A stretch of DNA of 64,000 nt, taken from contig NC_012874.2 in NCBI RefSeq assembly GCF_000003195.3, positions 3,813,001-3,877,000 on the forward strand. Direction: 5' to 3'. This DNA comes from Sorghum bicolor. Lineage: Eukaryota; Streptophyta; Magnoliopsida; Poales; Poaceae. The translations under genes and the position numbers were made by a program. Shown here one piece after another: positions 47,380 to 59,414 of the stretch. Within the stretch, counting starts at the first letter, position 1, and each line of letters starts with the position of its first letter. The notes below the pieces were generated by a model. It was given only the letters and a program-made list of their open reading frames with translations. It was not told where the DNA came from and made no database searches.

Positions 47380-50300
47380 CACTACAAGAAATAAGGCTTT
47401 ACATGACGGTTTGATTCTGTCATAGATAAGTAAAAATCCGTCATAGTTAACTATCTATGACGGTCCATAGGAACGTCATCTATTCCTCGTCATACATTTT
47501 TTGGACGAAAATAGAACGTCACAGGTTGGTTTTTTGGATCGTCATGGACGAACCATAGGGCAACTATAGGAAGAGACTATGGTGATGAACTAGACCGTCA
47601 TAGTTTTACTGCCATGTCAACACACATAAACAGTTCATGGTTTTACTGTCATGTCAACACACATAAACTGGAACAAAGCTCATAATTGACAAATATTGCC
47701 CATCATTTTTATTGAAACTATCAACATTTGTACTTGTACAATATTTCACACGAAATACTAAGTCAATAACCAAGCTACACTCAAGTATCTACAAAACTAA
47801 GATGTTGACTTGTACAACACATAACTCGTATGATTTGCTCGCACAACAAAATCTTTCATGACTAATGAAAATAGCCACCATGAGCACCTTGATCCTCTTT
47901 CCGCAATTCACATATAGCGTCACAAACATCTGCAATGAATACTTGATCAGTAATAAAACTCACATGTGCAAAGGTACTATCTTTGAAAAATGCAAGGGTC
48001 TTTTGGCCAAGTTAAAACTTCTATATCACAGCTATTTATTTAAAGATTGTCAACTTAATATGAAGAAGACAGGAGCATAGACTTGCATCAGAAAACATAG
48101 CTAAACTTGCAATAGACCAGCTCTATACTTAGTCTATCCTAGGTCTATTGTGCTTGAAATAATTCCGACATACAGAACAAGCATAGAATTCTGAAACCAC
48201 AAGCAAAATGGCAGCAACAACCAATAAGATTAGCAGTGTACAAAATGCAAATTGGACAGTGGTACAAATCTTTGTATGCACAATCTAATTCTAAATCTAT
48301 GTAACATGCATATACCTTTGTTTATTTGTCAATCTTTAGTCCTTCAGCAAGATGGTGTTCTCAACAAGCCTTCAGGTAGCATTTTGACCAAGGGTCTTTG
48401 AAAGCATTCAGGTAGCACTTCGACCAAAAATATTTGAAGTTTCCACTTATACAACATGGTGGATGTAGGTCTTTATTGCTGAAAAATAGTTAATGGATCA
48501 GTGGGTTCATATTGGAAAAATGGTAAGATATTTGGAAATGGAAAGGACAGAACAAAATATGACAGCTTCGTCAAGATATTTTTAGGAGTCTAAAAGGAGA
48601 GATAACATATAAACAGAACACAATAGTCAATTATCAGGAAACCATTAGAGCAAAATTAATATTTCTTTCTATCAGCTCAACCCTACAGATATAACTACCA
48701 CCTTGTTTGTCAATCCTAACTAAACAAACACCTTGGCAGTATCACTCACGCCTCAAATTAGAATTATACCACATATTGCTACCCAAATCCAGAGAAGTTA
48801 AATAAGTCAACAGGGAGTAGAGGCTCACAAGGGATTTGATATCTTCACCAAAATCGCTGTCAAATTTGATGCCAGTATCCTGCGTACAAGGTAGGAGCAA
48901 ATCACAAAATTGCAGAAATCATAATTAGAAAATCCTAAGCACCCATTTACTAGCAGCAACAAAACAGTGCTGCTGAGAGTGGTGCTGTCGAGAGTAGCAG
49001 CAACAAAACTTATCATCTGCAAATAAGCTTCCTGCTTACTAGCAGCAACAAAACAATTACTTGTGCTCCACTCATCTGCAAATAAGCTTCCTGCTTACTC
49101 TTGAATTCTCATTAAACTTCAATAGCGAAGCACAAGTAATACTTCAGCAAAGCACACATGACATATCTATTTAAGGACAGCAGTAATAATAAATAAACTG
49201 AAGCTAGAGATCATATGCATACCCGAGCGACCGAGCCGGTGGCTAGGCAAGGATAGAAGTACTCTGTTGCCATTATTGCTGCATCAAAGAAGTACGTTTT
49301 GATTAGCGAATAAAAGGATAAAGTGAAACTAAGATACTGTTCTACAGAATTCTAAATTTAGTTTTAATACAAAATTCAATATTTAGTTTTAATAATGTAA
49401 ATAAATTGGAAAGTAATAACTAATGTCTGAAAACAACATTTATTTACTGAGCATGAAGATTATCTTTCCTGCCAGGACCCATTACTAATCTCACACCTAC
49501 GAGTACCTTAAGCTGACAATGACTATTTTAATTAAAGGAGAACGCAGAACAGTAAACATTTGTGATTCCCAGAAACAAATATCACCCAAAATAGAAGCTG
49601 CATGAGATATTTTACCCAAAATAGAAGATGCATGAGAGGCACTTTACCTTAAATCGGGTTTCCCTGTGACCTTTTGGAATTCAGCAGCACCTATAACAAA
49701 TTAACACTATAACAAATTAACAGTTCAAGTTAAAGAACCCCACAGAAGGCACTACTAGTAGTAGCAGCAGAAATTGACGAGGATCTTGTGGCAATTTAGT
49801 TCAGGGCATCAATCCCAAGCTTTTCAAGCACATCCACAATTCCACATCCCCGGCCGCCAAAATTAGATTGCCCAAATTAGAAAAGGAGGGACAGGTCCAT
49901 CTCATGGGGCACATGCGACCACATCCCCCTCCGCCAAAAATAGATCGCCCAAAATAGAAGGTGTAGGAGAGACATTCACCTTCAACATGCTCTCCTCGCC
50001 ATGCCCCCTTCGGTGGTTTCCTTCCCCCCTTCTTCGGCGACATCGGTGGTGGCGGTGACGCTCGACCGCTCGTCCTCTTCTTCGATGACGTCGGTGGTGG
50101 CTGCGGGATGGTGGCGGTCACGCTCGACGCGCTTGTAGGCTGCTGGGCGACGGAGCAGGATGGCAAAGTGGTGGTGGAGGAATCAGTGGATTGAGGGGCG
50201 ATCGAGGTTGGCGGCGTTGGTTGTGCGAATTGGAGGATTGGGGGGATTTGGTGGCACTGTTGCCCGCGAGACGGTGGAGCTACATTATATATGGCACTGT

Positions 50301-50941
50301 GATATTACCAAAATATACCCATTGTTTCATTTGCGGGATGCATGGAGTGGGGGCATAATGGTAAATTCGTAGCTAAAAATTGGAGGTGGGAAGACCGCTC
50401 GCCGCAAAATTTTCAGGGTGCGCAGTGTATTCAGAATGCCCGCCAAAGGCCAAAATTTTTCCAGCGCACGCACTTCTGTTCAGGGTGCCTCTTTTTTCTT
50501 CTATTATTTTTTTCTTAGCTATTGAAGTAATAAAATAGTGACAGATAAAACCAAATTTTGAATACCCTGGACCACTTGTTTAGGTGATAACCAAAATTTG
50601 GATTATGATGTACTTAATTATTTAGGGAATAACCAAAAAGTTTAGAGTTTAGCTATAGCTATCAAATTATTTAGGACCGGTAATCTAAATAAATCGCTAA
50701 TGTCCCCTCTTACGACACACTGATAGCACTTAATAGTGTGTTGAATGTTGGATGTGTGACCTTCCAATGAGTCTGTTATGGATGACCAAAATGATCTGTG
50801 ACGTCCAGTTGTGACAATAATTTAACAAATCGTCATATATTCATCACCTTAGATTTAAACCGTCATAGATGAATAAATTCTATGATGATTTGTTAGAAGG
50901 TCACGATAAAATCGTCACGTATACCTAAATTTCTTGTAGTG
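47380..50941. mobile_element. CACTA transposon, non-autonomous, carrying gene fragments
   Basis: Ends CACTACAAGAAA and TTTCTTGTAGTG with the 3-bp duplication CAT (47377-47379 and 50942-50944); 3562 bp. Subterminal repeats with GACGGT and CGTCATAGAT motifs occur at both ends. No TPase-type transposase was seen. A 38-bp tandem repeat (TTTTACTG.CATGTCAACACA) lies at 47597-47665. Gene fragments are described separately. Confidence 0.88.
48840..50240 (-). pseudogene. Captured multi-exon gene fragment within the CACTA element
   Basis: Reading on the minus strand, an open proline/serine/threonine-rich stretch (PTSSKKRTSGRASPPPPMSP) ends at 49980 at a GAAG|GTGAAT donor. It joins in phase to a 43-nt exon at 49690-49648 between TATAG and GTAAAG. 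The joined frame reads VEGAAEFQKVTGKPDL. Further spliceable stretches follow at about 49280-49220 and 48883-48840 (DTGIKFDSDFGEDIKSLV), but their joins are uncertain. No clear ATG opens the frame. I do not recognise the parent protein. Preserved introns argue for DNA-level capture rather than a retrocopy. Confidence 0.45.
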
Positions 50942-50944
50942 CAT

Positions 50945-52440
50945 AGACAACCTAATAATATATTTAGGAATAAGAGTAGTTCTTGTAAGATTCAATAACA
51001 AGACCTCAACCTTGACGCGATCATTTCATGCCATTCCACTACAACCATTAGTTATAGTATAGTATGAGAATTATTCATTTTCGATCCATCAATGGAGGCT
51101 ATTTTTAGTGTCATTTTTCTTAAACATATCCCATGTAGAAATCATTTTCATATATTGTTAACTTAAACAACCGATTTCACAAAAGTTATGTTTTAAAAAT
51201 TAAAATGGATCTAAGAACTTTTAACAAGTATTTAGGCTTCTAAATGGTTTCAAATGAAAAAAGTTCAACTACAATGTAAATCTCGTTGAGCCCTCTACAA
51301 TTTGATATAATATTGTCTTCATCTAACTTAATATGAAAAAGTTATAAAAAATTTATATACATATCATTTTGAATCAGATTTCTATTGCTAGTTTTGTTAA
51401 GCAACCACCATTAGAAATTGATTCCTAGTAAACCTCTCCTCTACAAATAGGCTATTTGTACTAGCGTTAACATAAGTTACCGCCAATGAAAATATCTATT
51501 TCTACTGGATGTAGCTTAAGTCGGCCGCTAGAAGAAATAGGAGCATTTCTATTGGGAGTCAAAAAAAAAAGATCCCTGCTATAAATGATTTTCTACTAGC
51601 TGTTCTTGGTCATACATACTGTACTGGCATCTACTTTTGTATTTTGTACGTACTAGTGCACCAAACTTTACTAGGTTATTTTTTTAAAAAAAATGCGCTA
51701 TATATTAAATGCTCAATTCAATCATAAAGCTTATGTGGTTGCCCATACCTTTTCTTTTTGTTGCTTTCATGTGGCCGAGATTCATTTCCTTTGATTCAAT
51801 ACCGCTAAGGTAGTACAAATGTTACCACTCAAGCTAAGGTGTTATTCGTCAACCGTTATTTGATCTTAACAAGAACAATTACATGACGTTTTTACCAAGA
51901 ATATAAGTGAAGAATATATATAAGAGGCTTAGAGAATGTAAAAAATGTCATATGACAATGCTTTTACCAAGGTATTGGAAGCCCATGGTGGAGCAGCCGA
52001 CCCTCCCTCTTCCTCTACATCGGTGATCGCAGAAGGAGAAGGCTACGTGATCGCAGAAGGAGAAGGCTAGGACCGTCATGCCTTCGCCTTGGCCATGCCG
52101 GCAGTCTCCACCGTTGTGCTGGGTCACGCTGCTGAACTCGATCAGCGCCATGCATCATGGGCGCCGCACGCTCCACCTCAACAACGAGCTTCTCTGAGCC
52201 CCATCTCCGCCATCGCGCAGGGTCATGCTGCCAACTCGGTCGTACGTGCTGTCCTCTCCACCTCCGCTGCGGTGCTGTGTGTGTTTTTTTAGCGGATGAG
52301 TGAGCGAAAGGGGAGAGGAGATGAAGGGATAAGTCTGCACTCTTCGGGCTATGATGGAGAGTAGCTATGGGACCCACCCTAAAGTGACACTTTCACTAGG
52401 ATAACTTTTGAGTACTAGAACGATACTTTCATTACATAAC
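50945..52440. other. AT-rich spacer with repeat fragments
   Basis: 51400-51600 shows CACTA-like motifs (GAAATAGGAGCATTTCTATT, GGCCGCTAGAAG). At 52022-52069 a 24-bp unit with GATCGCAGAAGGAGAAGGCT is repeated twice. No gene is recognised. Confidence 0.35.
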
Positions 52441-52801
52441 AATATTAACCTCCCTTTCTTCACCTCCCTATATAACAAGGCTGGAATCCATTGAAGCCCC
52501 ACAACTAAACTAAAATAAAATAAACGGTGGGTACAGTGTGAAGGGAAGAGATGGAATGGTAACAACATTGACCTCCCCTCCACCTCCCTATATAAGAGGG
52601 TCTTGAAATCCATTGAATTAAGCCATACAACCTAAATAAAATAAAATAAATGGGATGAAGCCCCGCAACCAAAACAAAACAAAACAAAACAATAAAATAC
52701 AACAAAATAAATAGGGCGATGTGAAAGGGAGATGGAATGAGGTGCTGTGAAGGGAGAGATGAAGCAAATTTGTTTGTAGTATTGTATTTATATACAAAGT
52801 A

Positions 52802-53050
52802 CTCCCTCCGTCCCTGAAAGTTTCAATTTCTAGAATCTGTGCCAGTCAAACTTGTTTAACTTTGACCAACTTTATATAGAAAAGAGCATCAATATGTATA
52901 ACATAAAATGAGTATCTTATGAAAATATATTCAATGATAAATCTAATTATATTAATTTGGTACTATAAATCTTAGTGTTTTTTTCTATAAATTTGGTTAA
53001 AGTTTTAAAAAATTGACTTAATACAACTCTAGAAATTGCAGCTTTCAGGG
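52802..53050. mobile_element. Stowaway MITE with worn right end
   Basis: Left TA plus CTCCCTCCGTCCCTGAAAG, about 249 bp, ending GCTTTCAGGG with the outer ~10 bp of the right repeat missing. Closely related to 57193-57448 (CCAACTTTATA, AAAAGAGCATCAATA, ACATAAAATGAGTAT). Confidence 0.75.
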
Positions 53051-53183
53051 TGATATGAAGGAGAGAGATGTAGCAACTTTGTTTGTATTGTATTTATATA
53101 TACAAAGTAAATAAAACATTGACCTCCCATCCACCACCTCCCTATGACCCTATATACAGCATTGACCTCACCTCCAAACCTTC

Positions 53184-53192
53184 CTATATAAC
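53184..53192 (+). promoter_or_regulatory. TATA box nearest the GIR1-like gene
   Basis: CTATATAAC in the last of the promoter copies. The leader from here to 53433 would be about 215 nt unless an intron is present; a CGCCAG at about 53400 could be an acceptor. Confidence 0.45.
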
Positions 53193-53432
53193 AGGGCCCT
53201 CGTATCCTAGAAGCCCCACAACCAGGAGTTGCAAGGCACATCTCCTTCCTCTTCGACCCTTCTCCATATTCAGGTAAATAACATTTGCCGTAACATCTCG
53301 ATCATTTTTGTGTTCTTGATTACTCCTTATTGGAAGCCTTCTCGTTTAACAAACATCTTATCAGCCGTTCAAATCTTTGGACCCTTGTAAATCTTGTTCG
53401 CCAGGCCGTGCAGTGCAGGCAAGCCGCCATAT

Positions 53433-53792
53433 ATGAGCAACGGCAACCGGAGCAGCGGCGGGAGGGGCGCGAGGTTGGAGCTGCAGCTGCACCTGTCGCC
53501 GCCTCCGGCCGGAAGGATGGAGGTGGACGGAGGCCACGGCAGCGACTCGTCGTCGTCCCCGAGCTCGTGCGTGTCGTCGGACGGCAGCCCAGGGAGCAAG
53601 TCGCCGATGGTGATCGGCGCCTGCACGCGGTGCATGATGTACTGCATGGTGGCCAAGAGGGACTTCCCCACCTGCATCAACTGCAAGCAGCCCTGCCTCG
53701 TGGACCTCCTCCACAGCGCCGGTGCCGGCGCTGGCGGCAGCGGCGGCGCCGCGGGCGACGGCGGCGACAAGAGGCGCGGCAACGGCAAGTGA
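53433..53792 (+). CDS. GIR1-like EAR-motif co-repressor adaptor
   Basis: 119-residue protein. Residues 15-21 are LELQLHL, a DLN/EAR-type LxLxLx repressor motif that in the family recruits TOPLESS. A Ser-rich linker follows. The conserved core is VIGACTRCMMYCMVAKRDFP then TCINCKQPCLVDLL (about 60-93) with cysteines C64, C67, C71, C81, C84 and C88, which look like a zinc-ribbon-like fold. The C-terminus is Gly/Ala-rich and ends in a basic tail. In Arabidopsis, GIR1 and GIR2 partner with the HD-Zip factor GLABRA2 in epidermal cell fate; the grass role is inference. The start is the first ATG in frame, after a CATAT leader. The same frame is open upstream only to a TTG. It is a single coding exon, as usual for the family. 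Confidence 0.87.
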   Translation: MSNGNRSSGGRGARLELQLHLSPPPAGRMEVDGGHGSDSSSSPSSCVSSDGSPGSKSPMVIGACTRCMMYCMVAKRDFPTCINCKQPCLVDLLHSAGAGAGGSGGAAGDGGDKRRGNGK

Positions 53793-54426
53793 AGGACGGT
53801 CAGTCAGTCAGTCAGCGTGCCCGTCCGTACAGTGGATGCTCATACGGATGGTTAGCTCAGGTCGTTTGTGCTTTGGTGGCTTGATGCTGATCTCGAGGCG
53901 CGGTTGGGGGAGTGACCGCCGTTGGATCATCCACTGGACGGACATGGCCTATTTGGTTTAGTACTAGGCTAGCAATCCTAGCATAGTACTCCTAGCTGCT
54001 GATGTTATTACTAGCTACCTTTATTTATGATGTTGTTGGTTGTTTAACCGTGTGGTATGGGTACGTATGTGATCACCGGCGGTTCATCAGTGGTTATTAT
54101 TGTTGTGGGCAATGGTTTTTAGGTGTAACAAATGCTCTGTTTAAATGAAGAATGCGATCTTTCGAGGGCTGTTTCTAGAAACGACAATGCACATTAACCA
54201 GTTCGTGCTGCACATGCACAAAATGAGTTTTAGCGTGTGCTTGCAACGTGACTATTTCAACAGTGGTTTAATTTTAGGCTCTAGTACTAGTACATCTATT
54301 TGCTGATGCTGACCAGTCAAAAAGATGTACTCCTATTTGCTAACTTTGACGGGTCAAAACGATAAGCATACCATTCAATGATCACTTACAAGTTCCCTTC
54401 TAAAAGATATGTGGTTGCTTTTTTAA
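53793..54426. other. 3' flank of the GIR1-like gene
   Basis: Likely 3' UTR, with no polyadenylation signal that I could single out. No other gene is seen. Confidence 0.4.
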
Positions 54427-54704
54427 GGCCAATCTCAGTGTGGAGTTTCATAGCGTTGTTTCTAAAACGGCCATGTCATATGAAATGAAATAAAACTTGA
54501 ATGAAACACTCATTCTCAATGGAGAGTTTCATTTCATAGTTTCATAGGCATTTAATTCCAAGACTCATAAAGAGTTGGTAATCGTGCCAAGAGAGTTTCA
54601 TCTTGTCTCTCCTCTTAAATACACCGTTATGTCATCAAAAATGCCTATGTGACAACTAATTTAATGCAAATAAAACTCATATGAAACTCTCATTGAGGCT
54701 GGCC
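54427..54704. mobile_element. Tourist MITE with GGCCAATCTCAGTG ends
   Basis: 278 bp. Left GGCCAATCTCAGTGTGGAG; right complement GGCCAGCCTCAATGAGAG. The TAA duplication is at 54424-54426 and 54705-54707. GAGTTTCAT recurs in the interior. Confidence 0.9.
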
Positions 54705-54769
54705 TAACAAGTTTCATCCTCATTGAAGAGGAATAAGACCATCTACGTATCAAAACAAATGAAACTTTA

Positions 54770-56400
54770 AGGACAAGCAATTCAAAATGACCAAGGCCTC
54801 CATAGGATGCCAAGAGTTACACTGCTGCATTCTCGGGAGTCCAAAAAACCTCTACCATGAGGGCTTGTTGAATATCACACCGTTACAGTTGGGCCCATAG
54901 CCGAATTCAGGAGGTCCCAGAACCTGCAAAAGAGATTTAGGTTGACAATTGTCAAAAACAATTCTATTCATTGTTATCCATATTATGACTACAAAATGGT
55001 TGTCGCACCAAAAAGTAAAAGGGATCAAACAGTTTTATCTTTCCAAGAATACCATTCACTAAATAAGTGTGGGGGCATTTCAAGGTGGATTAATTCCTAA
55101 CACCATGTGGACTACTCTCCATAAAAATGGCATGTGACCATTTAAAGAAAGGTGTTGAATGGTTTCTATTGGGGGCTCAACCTTGCCTTCCCCTAATTGG
55201 TCGCTCCGGAGGATTGTCTTCATCATAAACCTCCATCCTGCGACCCTTCGGATGTTATGGCTCGAAGGTTCTGGGTAAAACTAACGGTAACGCGTCTTGT
55301 GTGGTGCTGGGTGGATGCAGGAACCAAGCCGGTGGTGGAGGCCGCGAGGAATGAAGGAGAGAACCTTCAGATGTCTCCCGCGTCACGCGTCAGAGGATGG
55401 GCGAGAGCATGTCTGAGGACGCAGGGACGACGAGGAACCTCTGGCGTCCTCGCGCCGAGGGACCTTCGGTGTCTCCGGGCCGAAGGATCAGCGCCTGTCC
55501 GGAGGTTCGTGTCCCGACAGGATGGAATTCCGAGCATGGAGTGCGTGTGGGGGTCATAGTGTGAAATTACTTAAATGACTTGTGGTCAGTAGACTGTAAC
55601 GAAAGGATATGCCGGGATATTCCCTCACCGTCACGGGGCATTTTTATAATAGTGTCAGGTCGGTTTCCGTGCCCTATATAAGGGAGTGTAACTACTCTTA
55701 AAAGGGAGAGAGATCATTTACTATTCCCACCTACTGTTGAGCTTGTTGTCCCCAATCACTCAGCGCGTGAGCAGACACCTCGGGCATCGTACAGCTAAGG
55801 AGTGCAGGTGCGCATTTCCCAACAGTTCCAGGTTTGCCACAAAAACAGCATGGCTTGTGAAAATTCCAGTTTCTCTTTGCTAAATTGTCCAAAGTGAGAA
55901 TGACTGCCACTCTTTTAAAAACCGAAAGAAAGATTTTAATCTTCAAAGGGATCGTTAGCCACCAAATTATTTGTGAAAGTTTTAAATTATTTCTGATTAA
56001 GTAACTATACATTGAGTTAACTATGAACGGCCCCATTTAATTTAATCTCCAAACAGAAGTATCATTACCATGTGTTATATTAGCCACTCTCGCTACTAGG
56101 TGATTCCATTCTAGTAGCTTGTTTCCTATTAAAGTCCTTCTAAACTCAAATTGAGTTGAATCGTGCTTAATACATCTACAACCTTTGCTTGTTTCTTGTG
56201 AGCAATATTGAACAATGTCGGGTATTAGGTTTTCAGGAGTTGGTATCCTAAATAGGTATCTTTCTAGTACCTGAAGGCAACCAAACTCAAGAATGTTTCT
56301 TTTACACCCATGAGGCTCATAAAAATAAGTCTCTTGCTCTTTTCTCAACTTGTGACAAGGTCTTATCTTTAATATATTTGTTTCTCTATAAAACTAGACA
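54770..56400 (-). pseudogene. LINE ORF2 C-terminal remnant (zf-RVT region), split by a solo LTR
   Basis: Minus-strand reading gives pieces of the L1-type ORF2 end: NKLLEWNHLVARVANITHGN, WWLTIPLKIKIFLSVFKRV and LAKRNWNFHKPCCFCGKPG, which is the zf-RVT zinc-binding motif. After the inserted LTR the same region resumes (TIQHLSLNGHMPF, RVVHMVLGIN, TMNRIVFDN). Several stops and frameshifts break it. The limits are approximate. Confidence 0.7.
55167..55824. mobile_element. Solo LTR (658 bp) nested in the LINE
   Basis: Starts TATTGGGGGCTCAACC (expected TGTTGGGGG, first G changed) and ends TTTCCCAACA. The 5-bp flanks GTTTC and GTTCC differ at one base. A promoter-like CCCTATATAAGG is at about 55672. 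LINE coding pieces continue on both sides. Confidence 0.75.
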
Positions 56401-57192
56401 AATTCCTTATTTATTAGTTAATTTAAAATTAAAAATCCACTTTGTCAATAATCACTTATTTTGTAAATCAAGATTCATAATGCCTAAACCCCTTGTTCTT
56501 TGGGTTGACATAATAGGGCCCAGTGAACTAGTCTTTGGGTGATTGTTATTTTGTCAAAATAATATCTTGATCTATAATAATCTATTTCTCTTCAAAACAG
56601 CTCTAGTGACAGTAAATAATTAAAGAGAGCATAGGCATCAGAAGGCTCAACATTATTGAATTAATCAGCACCAGTCAACTACAGACAAATGCTTGTCTTT
56701 TCCAACTGCTAAGTCTTTTTTCCATTCATAGACATGCTTAGGGACGCTACCAGCGTATAGGTGACCTCATCGTCATGCCACGTCGCCCACCTCGCATCAC
56801 CACCATCGTAACTTGCATCACATCACACCCACACCCACCAGATGTCCTCAACCACCTCGATAGCTATGTCCTTGTCACTTCGCCATGCATTCTGCCATCA
56901 TCATGTGTTAGCTACCATCAATAACCATCTCTCTAGACCTCATCTTAGTTTCTTTTGCAATTCTAGAACTAGATTGAACCCTAACTAACCTTCCTACTAC
57001 TTATTATTGACTCAGACTGATGATCCATCATGATATATTTATTTTCCCCAGAATTATCATGATGATTAGTAAAAATAGGTCATAGGTGTTGCAAAATGCT
57101 CAATGAGTCATAAAATCTAACATGGACAAACAATAATGGGAATGAGCATGCCACATGGTGCAAACTAAAATCTTTTTTGTCCCTCTCTTTTA
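56401..57192. other. AT-rich spacer, no gene
   Basis: Low-complexity AT-rich DNA and a C-rich patch at 56745-56900 (CACCACCATCG type). No recognisable gene. Confidence 0.35.
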
Positions 57193-57448
57193 CTCCCTCT
57201 GTAGCTGAAAGCTTGAACCCTTAGAATCCATATCAGTCAATCTTTTTTTAAGTTTGACCAACTTTATAGAAAAGAGCATCAATAACTATGACATAAAATG
57301 AGTATATTATGAAAACATATTCTATGATAAAACTAATGGTATTAATTTGGTACTATAAATCTTAGCATTTTTTTAGAAATTCGGTTAAAGATTTAAAAGT
57401 TTGACTTATGATAACTCTAGAAGTTGAAGCTTTCGGTGATAGCGGCAG
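57193..57448. mobile_element. Stowaway MITE
   Basis: 256 bp between TA dinucleotides. Left CTCCCTCTGTAGCTGAAAG, right CTTTCGGTGATAGCGGCAG, a worn inverted pair. Interior matches 52802-53050. Confidence 0.8.
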
Positions 57449-59414
57449 TATATCCTATGCATAATCCATTTAGGTTAATTAGTTTTCATTTGGCTAGTGA
57501 CATCATCAATTGAAGCATAACCATTAGAGGGCCAAGGAGCTATTATATGTTGAGGTATAAATAATGACCTTTATTTACGTTCATTCTTGGAAATGATATA
57601 TTGATTGCATGGAGGCAACATATATATAGGTAAATAGGTTAATCTTGTCTAACTAATTTTAGAGAGAATCAATTTCTTGATTTTGATCACGAGTCTCTTA
57701 TTTGAAGACACATGTGTTTTCCTGTTTGGTCAAAGAGTGGGGGTTTCTCTACACATGCAAATTAAGTGCATCAGCCTTGTTATCAGTTTTGGTGAGTTTC
57801 ACATCAAAGTGCTAATGCCTATATTGAGTTATGGATAGGTTTCATACCATGAAGTGAAACAATTATGATTGGCGACCCCTGAAGTTTAATTCAGTTTGGA
57901 ATTATAGCATTTGGATAAAGAACTCCAGTTTAAGTTATTTCTATTTCTAAAACTAAGTATGGAATGTTATAATGTAAAGGGGATTGAAGTTTGCTATATT
58001 GCAGGTTGCCATGATAAATGAACCTTGTGAGACACAACCTCAACCCTTAGGCTATTATCTATTTTTGTTTTATAATAAGGTTCAATGACAGGTGCGTTGA
58101 CTAGATGCCTAGTCCAAAGTTTGGTTAGTTCGCTCAGATTTGTTGGACATATGGTCTGTCCCTTTAGGTTGTTCTGAGGATGCTAGAGTGTGCTAACCTT
58201 CTACAACATGATGTTTGATACTTAATGTACCAGCTAGTTTTTGGTTGTGAGGGTATATATACTCTCTTCACCAACGTACAAACAAAATTGACTTGAGCTC
58301 ATTTAACCCTCCACTCCTCTCTTGTGATACCTTTTTTTGAGACTTTAGTTGGTATTGAGCGGAGAAGATTGGGTTCAGTGATTCAAGTGGTGAACTTAAT
58401 CGCCAATTGAAAGAGCATTTGTATATTTGTTCAAGTTTGAATTTGAGTTGTCCCTGACCACCGCGATCATGGCCATGGGCATCTGGGGAGGGCCACGCCC
58501 CTTGCCTCGATGATCCTGCGTACCATGGCTGGCGATGGCGCGTCCTCTTGAGTAGTCACGGTTTCCGGCCATTAGGGCGTCCCGATAAGAGAGTACTGGG
58601 GCGGTGGTGTGGAATACCTGAGCGGCGGCGGCGTGGAAGGCGGAGATGTCTATCAGCTGACTCTTAGGTCCACCGAGAGCCGGTGTTGCGATAGGGCAGA
58701 TCGTGACGTCCCGGATCGTGGTGTTGTGTTTCCTTCCGCTTGGCGTTCGTGGTCCGGTCCGGTCGGTTCGGGGGTTTCGGGTCCGGTGCAGACACCCCTA
58801 TTCGCGGTCTTGTAGTTTGAAATCCCTTTGATTTAGGATCTCGGGCGCCGTCGCAGACGGTACGCTAATCCGGTCCAGAGGTGCGACGAACACCATCTCC
58901 CGGCGGTCCTCGCTGAGATGATGGGAGGATGAAATCACCCAGCTTTGCCGCCGGCGTGACTCGTCGCGGTGGGAGAGGACCCCTCCAAAGCCCCTTCCAC
59001 GGCGCCCGGACTACCTTTGGAGATGGCGATGTCGTAGCTGGCAGCGGTGGATGACGGGGCCGCGTGTTCGTGATCCTCTCATGATGGATCGGAGAGGTTG
59101 ACGCTGGCTGTTGGATCGTCGGGGTGATGGCGACGCAGCACGCAAGAGTTTCCGCCGTGCCCAGGTCCTCGCACTCCGAAACAGATTCGGGATCCTAGAA
59201 TTTGCCCGAGACGACATGATCGGGAGGTGTTGGTTCCTTCGCCGTGATGTGCCGTAGTGCCCTCCGTATCGACGGCGCAATCGACACGGGAGTATGGCAG
59301 GCGGACCTGTCTATGACATGTGAACCTAGTGACAGTAAAGGGATTGGAAATTTTCTCCATGGCATAAGGGGGAATTAACTCAAATAATTAAGATCCTCTT
59401 GCATTCACATGTTA
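57449..59414. other. Spacer, partly GC-rich, no gene recognised
   Basis: From about 58440 the DNA becomes GC-rich with frames at 58609-58815 and 59011-59360 but no known motif. CGGTGCAGACACCCCTA at 58786-58802 resembles an hAT end (TAGGGGTG) without a partner. Confidence 0.3.

Larger units (their letters stand above)
52441..53230 (+). promoter_or_regulatory. Reduplicated TATA promoter upstream of the GIR1-like gene
   Basis: CACCTCCCTATATAA-type segments occur near 52463-52480 and 52583-52600. A related AACCTTCCTATATAAC lies at about 53178-53192, with a weaker CTCCCTATGACCCTATATAC between. CATTGACCTC.CC precedes three of them and AGCCCCACAACCA or similar follows several. The last TATA lies about 250 bp upstream of the ATG at 53433. 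A Stowaway element sits between copies. Confidence 0.55.

Noticed and set aside
49801..50166. Independent 121-residue protein
   Set aside because: No ATG (the frame opens at TTG), it runs through a splice donor at 49980, and it belongs to the captured fragment in the CACTA element.
55197..55559. 120-codon frame as a gene
   Set aside because: Falls inside the solo LTR at 55167-55824.
58786..58802. hAT end (TAGGGGTG type)
   Set aside because: No matching opposite end or 8-bp duplication found nearby.
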